Shown here one piece after another: positions 1 through 10,321 of a stretch of DNA of 64,000 bases. Under the pieces are notes generated by a model. It was not told where the DNA came from and searched no databases. It saw nothing but the letters and a program-made list of their open reading frames with translations. The position numbers were made by a program, and so were the translations under genes. Position 1 is the first letter of the stretch; the number at the start of each line of letters is the position of its first letter. The stretch comes from Tritrichomonas musculus (taxonomy: Eukaryota > Parabasalia > Tritrichomonadida > Tritrichomonadidae), in assembly GCA_039105265.1 (NCBI GenBank), contig JAPFFF010000054.1:1-64000 (forward strand). Reading direction: 5' to 3'.

Positions 1-269
1 CAAAATAAAAATGGCGCAAATCTGCAACGTCGATATTACTACGGGTAATTTGAATTTTCTTTGAAAAGATTGAAATTGAAAGGATATTTCTTATCTTTAT
101 AAACAAAAAATTTATGATCTCTTGTTTTATTTTTCTTCAACTGGACAGATAAACTCGAATCTTCCATTTTTATTTTATTTTATTTTATTTAAAACTCTAT
201 AAACCTTTTCATAATAATAAAACGAATTTATGACCATTTACTCTCTCAAAAAACTTAATCAGATCTGCC

Positions 270-669
270 GTTCAGATCCAAGTACAGAATAAAGAAGTCG
301 ACCGTTTATATCAATTATCTGTAGAACAAGAAGTAACCACCAAAAGATTAAGATCAAGTTCTCTTAATTCCAATGATTCAGAATTAGATCAAATGAAGAA
401 AACAGTTTAAGAAAAGAATTCAAGAACTTGAGAACTTATTGAAAGAGAGAAGTGAAAATCAAGCAAAATCGCCAAGTAATGAAAGAATAACCCAAAAATC
501 TAACATGATTCAAATTTTAGATTTAGAAACGATCAAAAATCTTGAAAGAATTAAAGAACTTGGAAATGGTGCAAGTGGAACTGTTTATGAAGTCAGGAAG
601 ATAGAGATTGTCAGACAAATATATGACTTTTTAAGAAAAAGTTATAATATATTCTTAAGAAAGAACTAA
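270..669 (+). pseudogene. TKL-like protein kinase, 5' fragment
   Basis: About 55 codons rich in Glu/Gln/Leu/Lys (coiled-coil style) lead, after a frame change near position 400, into an open stretch from 439. This ends with a kinase glycine-rich loop (ELGNGASGTVYEV) near 555-595. The catalytic lysine, HRD and DFG motifs are absent, because the frame stops at 667-669, exactly where a small inverted-repeat element begins. Coiled coil followed by a kinase domain is the layout of many trichomonad TKL-like kinases (family knowledge). I read this as a truncated, non-functional copy. The upstream end is uncertain and the first 270 bases show no gene. Confidence 0.6.
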
Positions 670-765
670 AGTGTGTCCACTATTAGGATAGTTAAAATTG
701 TGAAAACTCATTCAATATTTCTATGAGCTTATTCAAAAAATACTTTCTTAATTGTGGACGCACTT
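669..765. mobile_element. 97-bp mariner-type MITE with TA target duplication
   Basis: The ends are inverted repeats of about 16 bp: AAGTGTGTCCACTATT on the left (669-684) matches the reverse complement of AATTGTGGACGCACTT on the right (750-765) with two differences. The dinucleotide TA flanks both sides (667-668 and 766-767), as expected for Tc1/mariner insertions. There is no coding capacity, so it is a non-autonomous hairpin element. It supplies the stop codon of the kinase fragment to its left. Confidence 0.75.
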
Positions 766-989
766 TACAAAAGTTATCTTAAATTTTTTTATCCTTTCAA
801 TTTTGAGAGTTATAGCATATATGTAAAAGTTAATTGAGGCTGAAAGTAAACTACAATTTATGTATTTAATAAAAATTTTCAGTTTTATATTATTGGTATC
901 TTTTCTATGATTCAGCATTCATTTACAAACTCAAAAAAATAATTATCACTATTATATCTTGAAAAATTAGAATTTTATTATAAAATTTT

Positions 990-1931
990 TCATTTTCGTA
1001 TTATTCGTATATCTGATGGAAATGAAGAGGATGTATCTATTTTCGCTGAATAGGGAACTGATATTTCTTTCAACTTATAGAAGTTATCAAAAACTCTATC
1101 CCCAAAATAAATTTCAGAAGAAAGAATTGACACTTGGGACAATGATGAACATTCAGCAAAAGCACAGGAATCCATTTTTATTACAGATGAAGGAATTGTA
1201 ATTTCTTCCAGAGATTTGCATTCTCCAAATGCATTAGATCCGATTGACTGCACTGACGATGGAATAATTATTCGTTTTAGTGATGAACATTGGAAGAAAA
1301 CTCTATCGTTAATTCTGGTTATTGAAGGTGGAATTGTTATTTCTGTTAATAATGAACAACCACTGAATGCTAAATCACCAATTTCTAAAACTGAAGAAGG
1401 AATTGTTATTTCTCTCAATTCATAACAATAACTGAATGCACACTTTTCAATTTTTGAAACTGAAGAAGGATTTGTTATTTTTATTAATGAACGACAGCTA
1501 CCAAAAGCAGAATTTCCAATAGTTGTTAATGATGGAGGAAGGATGATCTCGGTCAATGATTCACACGAATAAAATGTATTATCTGGAATAATATTAATGT
1601 CGCCTTTTATATGTAATGTCATACAATCATAAAAAACATTTTGACCTATCGTCTTTATGGATGATGGAAGTGAAATTGATGATAATGAATTGCATCCTTT
1701 GAATGCATAGTTTTCAATAGATGTAACTGATGGTGGAATTGAAATTTCGGTCAATGATTTACAAAATGAAAATGTTCCAACTTTGAGAATACTGATTGAA
1801 TTAGGAAGAGAAACTCGTGCCAATGATAAACAACTGCTGAATGCATTCGAACCAATTTCATTAACTCCTTCTCTGATTTCAACAATTCTTAATTTAGGAC
1901 ATCCTAAAAACGCATTGTCGTTCATCATCAT
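990..1931 (-). CDS. BspA-like leucine-rich repeat (LRR_5) protein
   Basis: About 313 residues made almost entirely of 23-residue LRR_5 repeats of the pattern I-x-I-P-x-S-V-x-x-I-x-x-x-A-F-x-x-C-x-x-L. In trichomonads such proteins are a hugely amplified, often surface-exposed family linked to adhesion (family knowledge). No signal peptide or membrane anchor is visible, so it may be cytosolic or a fragment. The frame stays open about 35 codons upstream of the first ATG cluster (1923-1931) without another ATG; I start at 1931, but a lost 5' end is possible. The repeats are divergent at DNA level, unlike the recent expansion near 25.5 kb. Confidence 0.7.
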   Translation of the reverse strand: MMMNDNAFLGCPKLRIVEIREGVNEIGSNAFSSCLSLARVSLPNSISILKVGTFSFCKSLTEISIPPSVTSIENYAFKGCNSLSSISLPSSIKTIGQNVFYDCMTLHIKGDINIIPDNTFYSCESLTEIILPPSLTTIGNSAFGSCRSLIKITNPSSVSKIEKCAFSYCYELREITIPSSVLEIGDLAFSGCSLLTEITIPPSITRINDRVFFQCSSLKRIIIPSSVQSIGSNAFGECKSLEEITIPSSVIKMDSCAFAECSSLSQVSILSSEIYFGDRVFDNFYKLKEISVPYSAKIDTSSSFPSDIRIIRK

Positions 1932-2018
1932 TAAAAAAAATGATTCACCTAAATAAACCAATTTGAATTGTTTACTAAAAAAATCAAACAATAATAAGCA
2001 ATTACTAATTATTATTTT

Positions 2019-2666
2019 TTATTTTAAACTAGATTTGAAAATCATGACACCAAATTCACCAATTGTGAAATAAATGTAATATTTATCATAATAAGTAAAG
2101 TCAGAAGCACAATATTTTTTTGTACGAAGAATAACACACCAATTATCATCATATTTGTTTTCGAGTTGATCTTTAATATATTTGGCACATTCAAAATGAT
2201 CCTTATGCATGTTGAGACTTTTTTTAGTAATATCTATCACATAGTCCTTTTGATCATCATTCATTTCATTTGATATGATATTTACTTTGCTGTAATCTCC
2301 TTTATCATATAAGCGTATTGATTTATCACCTAAACTAGATTTCAAAATTACGACATAAAATTCACCAATTGTGAAACGAATGTAGCATTTATCATAATAA
2401 GTAGCGTAAGAAGCACCATAATTTTTTGTACGAAGAATAACACACCATTTCCCATCATATTTGTTTTCGAGTTGATCTTTAATATATTTGGCACATTCAA
2501 AATGATCCTTATGCATGTTGAGACTTTTTTTAGTAATATCTATCACATAGTCCTTTTGATCATCATTCATTTCATTTTTTCTAATATTTACTTTGCTGTA
2601 ATCACCTCTATCATATAAAGGTATTGATTCTTCATCAACATATTTTTTTATGTTTTTCTTTTTCAT
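2019..2666 (-). CDS. tandem dynein light chain (LC8-like) protein
   Basis: About 215 residues with two near-identical LC8/DYNLL-like domains, roughly residues 38-115 and 140-215. Each has DYVIDITKKSL, ECAKYIKDQLENKY, a W-C-V-I-L strand and the closing YIRFTIGEF or YIYFTIGEF strand, matching helix 1, helix 2 and the beta strands of LC8. LC8 is normally a single ~90-residue domain that dimerises and binds short motifs in dynein intermediate chain and many other partners. A covalent tandem would be a built-in dimer. The first in-frame ATG is at 2664-2666. In another frame just upstream lies a coiled-coil coding stretch, and the frame change falls at an A7 run near 2650, so the true protein may be longer (or the gene is decaying). 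Confidence 0.62.
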   Translation of the reverse strand: MKKKNIKKYVDEESIPLYDRGDYSKVNIRKNEMNDDQKDYVIDITKKSLNMHKDHFECAKYIKDQLENKYDGKWCVILRTKNYGASYATYYDKCYIRFTIGEFYVVILKSSLGDKSIRLYDKGDYSKVNIISNEMNDDQKDYVIDITKKSLNMHKDHFECAKYIKDQLENKYDDNWCVILRTKKYCASDFTYYDKYYIYFTIGEFGVMIFKSSLK

Positions 2667-3155
2667 TGATAAGTTTCTTTTCAATTTCTTCAATCTTATT
2701 TTGTTTTTCTGAATTTTCGTGTTCTAAAATTTTAATTTTATCTTCCTGCTGTGATATAACACTAATCAATTTTTTTTTAGTATTATTGAGTGATTTTTTC
2801 ACTTTTTTTAAATCTTTATTATAAAGATAATCATATTATAATAATATTGGAACTTTAGTTGGAGATTTTTTTGATAAAAATTGAACTAATTTTTAAATAT
2901 TGGAATTTTGATAATTAAAATTACTATGGATTAATTCAATACATTCATTTGCAACTTTTTGAATGTTAATATCGTTATCAATGTCAATGTTCTATTGATA
3001 ATTAAAACAAGCTCCCCCTGGATGTGATCTTCCAGCAATAGGTAATTCTTTCTTTGATTTTTAATTGAATTTTTCAAGAATTCCATTAAAGAAGATTCGA
3101 TAAGTTCTCGAGAGTGCAAATATATTATGATATCTGAGTTTTCTTTCAAGAATTC
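2667..3155 (-). pseudogene. coiled-coil coding remnant upstream of the LC8 tandem
   Basis: On the minus strand, about 2650-2825 encodes a heptad-rich, Lys/Glu-rich helix (for example KKLISVISQQEDKIKILEHE), and more readable but interrupted sequence continues to about 3150. It lies in the same direction as the dynein light chain ORF and ends one frame away from it at an A7 run. The simplest reading is one ancestral protein with an N-terminal coiled coil and C-terminal LC8 domains, now interrupted several times. The upstream end is cut by an inverted-repeat element. No function can be assigned to the coil. Confidence 0.4.
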
Positions 3156-3572
3156 ACACTTTTTTATTTTATACCCTTCTCCCACATAATTTCGCACAAG
3201 GGTAATTTTATAAAAGGGTAATTTATATAGAAAAAAGTACGTTTATTTTTATAATATTACAAGAAAATGATTTATTTGGGGAAGTTCTTGAGATCGTGAA
3301 ATATAAACGAAATATGTTTATATATCGTTATTAAAGAATGATTGTACAAATTTTCATCGAAATTTGTTAACCTCGATTTTCGAAATATTTAATTATGTCT
3401 TCATTCATTAAATTTCAATGCACAATCTCTTTATATTGAATTTAAAATCCAAATACTATTATACATTTATGCTAACTATAAACTAGGTTTAAAAAAAATT
3501 ACCCTTTTATTCTTTTAATAATTACCCTTGTGCGAAATTATGTGGGAAAACGGTAATGTAATAAAAAGTGAC
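3155..3572. mobile_element. inverted-repeat element (MITE), about 420 bp
   Basis: A 27-bp perfect inverted repeat (core CCCACATAATTTCGCACAAG at about 3181-3200, its complement ending at 3546) is embedded in a longer imperfect repeat. Outward it extends through CACTTTTT-like sequence to about 3155 and 3572; inward both arms carry AGGGTAATT twice. Total arm length is about 85 bp. There is no open frame of its own. I could not find a convincing target-site duplication, so the superfamily is unknown and the outer borders are approximate. Confidence 0.65.
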
Positions 3573-3927
3573 AAAATAGCTTGTATTACCCTTCGGACGT
3601 AATTGGAATATTAAAAAATTCAATGAAAAGTCGTATTTAAATGTAAAAATTGCCGAAATGAAACGTAATTACATAATAAATATAAAAATAAAAAAAAAGC
3701 AAAGCGGTTTAGTTTCGAACTCAATACTTTGGCCTCAAATTAATTTAACCTCTAAGCTAGAGCTCTCAAATTTGAAAGGATAAAATACTTATATTAAGAT
3801 AATAACCATATAAAAATTTGAAAAGAGAAGTTTATTCAAGAAATGAAGCTTACTGATATACATATAACTGAAAATATGTTTATCGAAGCATAATGATTGG
3901 AATTTTACTTTGCTTCCTTAATTGAAT
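3573..3927. other. intergenic, with one copy of a dispersed repeat
   Basis: AT-rich, with no credible ORF. It begins with the GC-richer word TTACCCTTCGGACG just outside the inverted-repeat element. From 3824 to 3887 it carries a sequence nearly repeated at 14621-14727 (see repeat entries). Confidence 0.6.
3824..3887. repeat. dispersed repeat, copy 1
   Basis: AGAGAAGTTTATTCAAGAAA and the following ATGAAGCTTACTGATATA recur with few changes at 14621-14655. A second shared block, ATGTTTATCGAA, ends both copies. The copies differ in the length of the middle. Neither is coding; origin unknown. Confidence 0.6.
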
Positions 3928-5812
3928 ATGGCGATTCCATCCTTTATTATTTTTGTTTTGGCAATAGCAGCCATTTTTAAAATGACCGATGATCATATGA
4001 TATTTCTTGTTTGCCTTCTTTCATTTATCTTTGCAGCAATTTTCTTTGGCTCATCATTATTTTTCTGGCTTCAAAAAAAAAAAAAACTTTTATTTCAATT
4101 GGGCCTCAATATTATCTTTGATAATGCTTGTTATTTGTGCATGCATTGTCATTGTGTTTATTTCTCTCAAATATAAAAGAGCATTTATTGTTATAAGTAT
4201 CATTTTACTTAGAGTCTTTATTGCCTCTTTGATGGGAATGCTGTGTTTCGTTTTTTCTCAATCAATTGCTAATGCCATTGTTGTAACAAATGTTTTCTAC
4301 CCAATTCGAAGACTTGTTGACGGAAAACTCAAAAATATCACCATGTTTTATGTTTTGTATTGCTTAACTTTTCTGTCTTGTTGGTTCTGGGGCATGTTTG
4401 GATCGATATTTTTGAATAATTATCCAGAATTGGGACCATTAGCTTCAACTGGAGCCATTTTGCTTATTGGATTCATAACTTGCTTTTTCATAACACATTT
4501 TGATTCTAATACTTTTACATCATTAGAATTTATTCATAAAGAAGAAATTAAATATGCTGTTGACACTGCAATGCAACGATCAAACATTGATATCGAATTG
4601 GTCACAATAGAAAAGCCTGAATCAGACGTTTATTAGAAATACTTAAGATATGTTGAACAAACATTTCAAGCAAAAAGAAATGTTTTACTCTTCTTATCAT
4701 CATTAAAGGCTGAACTTTTCATTTCATCTGATGTTTCATTCCGATCAGTTAGAAATCAAGTTCGTCATTTCTTCCGTGACAAAGATTATACAGAAGAAGA
4801 ATTGGACTTTTTGACATATGAAACTCGATGGAGTAATTCAGATAAAATAAAAATCTACTCACTTCTTCTTGATATTAAAGATGATCCAACACTAAATGCA
4901 AAAGGAGAAGAATATGACAATAATGTTAAACAACAAGTTGAAAATCGTATGAAAATGCAAATTGATACCAGTGTTGACAACAAAGAATTCAAGAAAAATG
5001 TTTCAAAAATCGAAAGCAATAATGAAAAGTTTAATGATCCAGAATATAACAGCAATACTGACAAAGATTCATTCACTCAATCACATTGGAAACGAATGGA
5101 AGATATTTATACAAGCCAAATGTTTGATGCTAGCAAAGCTTTCAATCCAAACATGATTAAACAAGGATCCATTGGCGATTGTTATCTAATATCATCAATG
5201 GCTGCAGTTTCCAAATCAACAAAACTTGTTCAGCAAATGTTCACAACAACGCTGGAATAAGATGTGTTAATTTACACATAATGGGCAAAATTGTTCCAGT
5301 TGTTGTTGACCCAACAATTCCATTTAATGGCCAATCAGAGCATGCATTTCCAATTTGTTGTAAACCAGTCAAATCCGATGATCAATGGTGGGCCACATTT
5401 GTTGAGAAAGCTTTCGCTAAACAATATGGTTCTTATATTGCTATGTACAGAATGTTTGGTGGCTTTCCTGTTCAATACGACATGAAAGTGAAAGAAATGG
5501 TGCAGAATGGTTCGATGAAAGAAAATGCTGCTGAAATGGCACAATCAAGGCGATTTCATTTGCACCGGATCCAAATCTGGAAATGATCAAGACAAAACTC
5601 CTCAGGGCATCAATTATGGGCACGCTTACACTGTTCTTAGAGTGGTTGAAATTCAAGGATACAAGTTATTGCAGCTGAGAAATCCTTGGGGAAGTGGCGA
5701 GTGGACTGGCGATTGGGGTGACAAATCTAGCGAGTGGACACCCTGATTAAGGTCATTATTGAACGTGACAAATGAGCAAGATGACATATTTTGGATGTCT
5801 ATCGATGATTAC
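3928..5812 (+). pseudogene. membrane-anchored calpain (DEK1/TML-calpain-like), copy 1
   Basis: The first ~235 codons encode several hydrophobic helices (about six), followed by a helical linker and a papain-fold calpain protease (family C2). The cysteine motif is QGSIGDCYLISSMAA near 5163-5205, the histidine motif YGHAYTV near 5615 and the asparagine motif NPWGSGEW near 5680. Polytopic N-terminus plus calpain core recalls plant DEK1 and protist TML-calpains, which sense or act at the plasma membrane. It is broken: a frame change in the A14 run near 4075, an in-frame TAG at 4634-4636, a 13-bp deletion near 5235 relative to copy 2, a ~28-bp deletion near 5438, and a frame change near 5520 shared with copy 2. 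Homology to copy 2 (18522-20105) spans 4737-5812; the C-terminal C2-like part is missing. Confidence 0.75.
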
Positions 5813-6483
5813 CTAATATCTTCTTTCATGAATAATTTTATATATCAGCTATAATATATCATTATCAGCATATTATTACATAAATTGTTATTAATTATAA
5901 ACTTTTTCAAAAATACAATTATTTGTATTTATCAACCATTTAATAAAACCATTTAAAAATGCCAAATTATATTTTAATATTGATTGATAAATATATTTAA
6001 CAGCAATACAACTCATGATTAATTATTACAAAAAATAAATATTATTTTTTCTTGAAATTTCAATAAACAAGCTTAATATCTTTTTATTACGTTAATTATA
6101 AATATATTAAGTTTATACTCATAAAATAATTTTATTTATATTTCATAATTTTCGCATAATTTATGTTCTATTTTATGATTTTTTGAATTCAAAAAAATTT
6201 GGGTATTTTTTGAAATACGTTATTTCGAAATTCTAAGAAATTCTGAGGGTCACAGGTGTTTTTTGATTTGGTGAAATGAATCAAAGCAAATAATGTATTT
6301 AACTATGATTTAATCAGAGATTACAATATTTTTTATGAGGGTTTTATCTTTGATTTTGTTCATATTATATAGACTAATAATTTATGCAGTTTCCCAAAAT
6401 ATCAGAATCTGATACATCAAAAAAATTATGTATTATTTATAAAAAAGTTTAAAATCTATATATAATGACAAATTTTTATTTAT
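5813..6483. other. intergenic, nothing recognised
   Basis: Very AT-rich DNA between the end of the calpain remnant and the stop codon of the large ankyrin gene. No ORF, tRNA or clear inverted repeat seen. Confidence 0.6.
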
Positions 6484-8820
6484 TTATTTTTTATTATCAA
6501 ATAATTCTTTTATACCAGCATTGTTTGTTAATTCAATTGGTTTTCGTCCTAATTGATCTTTTGAGTTAACATCAATTGTTTCTTGATCTAATAAAAGTTT
6601 CACAATTTCCATAAATCCTTTACTTACAGCAAAATGCAATGCGGAGAATTCTTCTTCTTTATCATTATCATCTAATGTCTTATATTCTTCATCATTAAAA
6701 CTGCAATGAGAAGTTGAGCAATAGCTTGTCATATTTACATTTATCATTTTTTTCGCCAATAAAAGATTAATAATTTTAATATTATTCTTTTCGATTGCAA
6801 TTTGCAAAGGAGTCTTCTTTTCAACAGTTTCATTATCATTTTCTCCTTTCCAATGATTTTTTAATCGATAGTCTTTATTAATAATTTCGTATCGAAGATT
6901 TACATCAATTTTTCTATTTGATAATAAAAGCTTAATGATTTGAATGTTTTCTTTTAGAATTGCTAAGTGCAATTCTGACATTTTTTCAATCTTATTTTCA
7001 AAATAATCAATGTTTTTTCTCGTGTTTGTATAAATACTACCATCACTATCAAACCATTTCTCAAAATCATCAAAACTTATTGTACCATTTAGTTTGGTTT
7101 GTAAAAGATTAACATCAATTTTGTTGTTTTTTAACAAAAGATTAATTATTTCAATATTATTTTGTTCAATAGCAACATGTAACGGTGTTTGTTCAGTTAT
7201 TTTTAGCCAATTACTATAACATTCATCATCATCACCATATGTTTTATATACTTTTAATGAGTTTATATCAATTTTTTCGCATTGTAATAAAAGTTTTACA
7301 ATTTCAATGTTTCCTTTTTCAATTGCCAAATGTAATGGATTTTTGTTTACTTCGAATCTTGTGTTATCAACTTGAAAATCATGAATGCGTTCAGAACTAT
7401 ATCTATAAAATATGCTCATTTGATTAACATTAATATTTTTGTTTGATAATAAAAGTTTAACAATTTCTTTATTTTCATTATTTACTGCCAAAAACAAAGG
7501 AGAAATAACTATTGAAATATATTCACCATATTCATTTAATATTGGCCAATCATCCCATTTCGTTTTAAATATATTATCATAATCATTATATGTGAACATT
7601 TTATTTTGAAAGTTAACATCAATTTGTTCATTTAAAACTAATGTTTTTACTATTTCATAATAGTTTTTTTCTATTGCAGTAAATAAAGCTGTTTTTGTTT
7701 CATCATTTTCAATGTTTTTGATTTGATTAATGTCAATTTGTTTGTTTGTTTTTAACAATCCATCAACAATTGGGAAATAATTATATTTGCATAATGAATA
7801 AAAACTTGAATTGTCTAAAAAATCAGATTGTATAAAAGAGAAATTGAAGCATTTCAAAATTTCTGAACTCTTTTCAATATTGGTATCGTCATCGTTTCGA
7901 ATGTAATTATTCAATATATAGTTTGCTATATCATTATGATGTGATTTAACTGATTCGATAAAAATGTTTTCATATTTTATTTTGTCAATTTCAACTTTTT
8001 TTTCTTCAAGAATATGAATCAGTTCTGCATTATTTGAATGGACAGCATAAAACCATAAAGAAGGTGATAAATTTACATTGTTTAATAGAAGATATTTAAA
8101 AATCTTGATTGAGCCATAAAACGCAGCATATTGAATTAATGTTGGTCTAATGTGTAACAACAAATTTGTTTCATAAATAGATGGCTTGATGTAGCTTTCT
8201 AATGAATAATTACTTTGATTGACATATTTAATAAAATCATCAATTAGATCATTTTGAATTAATTGGCAAATATAATCTTCGTTTTGGCCTATTTTTCTTT
8301 TTTCTTCAAAGTTTTCTGGTAATTGGCCATTAAAATTATTAATTAAATCATCGTAATCGTTATCATCATAATAAAATAATTGCTTCCCAAAAGTTGAGAG
8401 AAATGGTATGATTTCTTTTAAAAAATATTGTGGATAAAACATTTGTTTATATTTATATTTCATCATTTTATTTGCAATTTGAATATCAATCGTCAAAATT
8501 CCCTCTTCAATTAAAAAAAGAAGAATTCTTTTGTTATATTTAAAAATTTTAAATATTATCAAATTGGAATAGTTTTGCTTGATCTGCGGTTTTAAAAAAT
8601 GTATAAGTTGTTCTATTTTGTTTATAAAATTATTACACCTGTAATGATTATTTGCAATTTGAGCTATTAAATTTAGAACTAAAAAAAGATAATCATATGA
8701 TATTCTTTTTTTTGTAGAGATAACATTAAAACAATCTTCAATTGTAATTTTATCTTCTAAATATTCAAAAAGATTGTTTTGAACTTTCTTCATCTTATCT
8801 AATATTTGATCAACAATCAT
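6484..8820 (-). CDS. DUF3447/ankyrin repeat protein, 778 aa
   Basis: A single uninterrupted frame. Residues 1-190 are an alpha-helical N-terminal region typical of trichomonad DUF3447 proteins. About 190-310 carry the DUF3447 signature (YAAFYGSIKIFKYLL, LWFYAVHSNNAELI, SHHNDIANYIL), and about 340-775 hold at least eight ankyrin repeats of the form TPLHVAIEQNNIEIINLLL, several with long Asp/Glu/Asn/Ser insertions between them. Ankyrin arrays bind other proteins; no catalytic domain, signal peptide or membrane helix is present, so a cytosolic scaffold is likely. A putative initiator TCATA has its A at 8830, ten bases before the ATG, supporting this start. Unlike three other ankyrin loci here, the repeats are continuous with no spacer. 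Confidence 0.88.
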   Translation of the reverse strand: MIVDQILDKMKKVQNNLFEYLEDKITIEDCFNVISTKKRISYDYLFLVLNLIAQIANNHYRCNNFINKIEQLIHFLKPQIKQNYSNLIIFKIFKYNKRILLFLIEEGILTIDIQIANKMMKYKYKQMFYPQYFLKEIIPFLSTFGKQLFYYDDNDYDDLINNFNGQLPENFEEKRKIGQNEDYICQLIQNDLIDDFIKYVNQSNYSLESYIKPSIYETNLLLHIRPTLIQYAAFYGSIKIFKYLLLNNVNLSPSLWFYAVHSNNAELIHILEEKKVEIDKIKYENIFIESVKSHHNDIANYILNNYIRNDDDTNIEKSSEILKCFNFSFIQSDFLDNSSFYSLCKYNYFPIVDGLLKTNKQIDINQIKNIENDETKTALFTAIEKNYYEIVKTLVLNEQIDVNFQNKMFTYNDYDNIFKTKWDDWPILNEYGEYISIVISPLFLAVNNENKEIVKLLLSNKNINVNQMSIFYRYSSERIHDFQVDNTRFEVNKNPLHLAIEKGNIEIVKLLLQCEKIDINSLKVYKTYGDDDECYSNWLKITEQTPLHVAIEQNNIEIINLLLKNNKIDVNLLQTKLNGTISFDDFEKWFDSDGSIYTNTRKNIDYFENKIEKMSELHLAILKENIQIIKLLLSNRKIDVNLRYEIINKDYRLKNHWKGENDNETVEKKTPLQIAIEKNNIKIINLLLAKKMINVNMTSYCSTSHCSFNDEEYKTLDDNDKEEEFSALHFAVSKGFMEIVKLLLDQETIDVNSKDQLGRKPIELTNNAGIKELFDNKK

Positions 8821-8827
8821 TTTAAAA

Positions 8828-8832
8828 TATGA
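8828..8832 (-). promoter_or_regulatory. putative initiator (Inr) of the ankyrin gene
   Basis: TCATA on the minus strand with A+1 at 8830, 10 nt upstream of the ATG. It fits the trichomonad core promoter element TCA-Y-W, which sits at the transcription start of most protein genes (family knowledge). Confidence 0.5.
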
Positions 8833-9249
8833 TATGTGATATAAAAAGTTTGATCAACATCTAATCACATATTTGATCAACATTCATTTAAAGATATTTT
8901 GTGCTAAATTATTAATCCAAAGATTCTGATATTAATAAAAGTATATTCATTTATAAGTCATTTATCATACTTATATAATATTTAATATTATTATTTATAT
9001 AATCTTTTAACAAATTGAATCTTATAATAGGAGATGGAATTCTTGCCATGAGCTAAGTATTCATATACATTGAATGAATTTGTAAAAAAAGTTCATTGTC
9101 TATTTTTTTTTTTTTTTTTTTTTCCCAATTTTTTTGATATCAAAAAAAAAAATGAATTATCATTCATGGAATAAGATAATGTTGTGATTTCCATAATTTC
9201 GTGGACAAATAATCGATATTCTTGATGGTCTTGATTAACTTTTTGAATA
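8833..9249. other. intergenic, poly-T tract
   Basis: No gene seen. It contains a T-run of about 24 bases near 9100-9123, a common feature of gaps in this window. Confidence 0.55.
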
Positions 9250-9733
9250 GGGGGTTAACCGTCAAAAATTTGACGCAAATTTTTCGAAATTAAAAACTTT
9301 GAGATTTATTAAATAAATATCATCAATGTATTCATCATTTTATGTAGAGCAAAATTATTAATTTATTTTTAAAATTCGTTTATTATGCCAGAAATGGCCA
9401 TCGCATTTCCAATCACTATCCAACAACATTCATTAGCGATTGTTTAATATAAAAAATATAGATCATCTATAATGATATATTAAATTAAAATAAAAATATT
9501 TTAGCCAAAAATTAAAATTAAAGCAATATATTTATTTTTATTGAAAATAATTTTTTAAACGTACATTTTCCCTTTGAAATTATATATGAAATGGCCATTT
9601 GTAGCAAAATAAACGATTTTTTAAAAAAAGTATTTCAAAAAATATTATAAACGATGGTGAATATAATGGTCGTATTTTGGAGCAAAAAAACATAATTTAT
9701 ATATTTTTGACATTTCTTGACGGTTAACCCCCC
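9250..9733. mobile_element. candidate non-autonomous element with GGGGGTTAACCGTCAA ends
   Basis: The left end GGGGGTTAACCGTCAA (9250-9265) and the right end TTGACGGTTAACCCCCC (9717-9733) form a perfect 16-bp terminal inverted repeat, followed inward by a weaker match (GTCAAAAA-type words). The 484-bp interior is AT-rich and non-coding and contains two ATGGCCAT words. No clear target-site duplication was found, so the superfamily is open. Confidence 0.6.
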
Positions 9734-10321
9734 AATCTTTTTGAAAGAATTACATCGTAATTAAGCGTTTTTATGGTATGGTTTTTGTGATTTATGCAAA
9801 TTACATCATAGAGATAACTAAAAGTAATACAGTTTAAATACATTAGTAGATAAACATTTTATAAGTTGAGAAAGTGTTTACTCATTTTATTGTTTATTTA
9901 AAAAGATATGTCTAAAATAATAATCATCACAATTATTGATGCCAAAAAATTAAAGGAATATTCATCATGTCTAATGAATTCTATGTTAAGCTAACTCTTT
10001 TCTTGTTAAAAGATTCTATTTATTCATTTGACTTTTTCGAAAAAAAAAAAAAAAATATGAAAAAGCAGTACTTGTATAGTTTTCAAAAAAGTACTGAAGT
10101 ACTGACTTTTTTAATCATTAATTAACATGATAATTTCAAAGATATGTAATATCACCAAAACAATGATCAGATCGAGAAATTCTGCAAAGTATTATATAGT
10201 GAATTCACTATAGTCTAGAAAGAATAGTTCTTTTCATATACTGTGATTTTATTTAAAAAATAAAAAATAACTGATTTATCATTTCCAGTTTAAATAACGT
10301 ATATGAAATGTGAAATAAAAT
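9734..10321. other. intergenic upstream of the LRR-kinase gene
   Basis: No gene. AT-rich with A-runs. TATCATTTCC near 10275 contains a possible initiator (TCATT) about 45 nt before the LRR-kinase ATG. Confidence 0.5.

Noticed and set aside
5335-5544. Short minus-strand frames inside both calpain copies (MCHFSSIFFHRTILHHFF type)
   Set aside because: Antisense shadows, present in both copies only because the DNA is duplicated.
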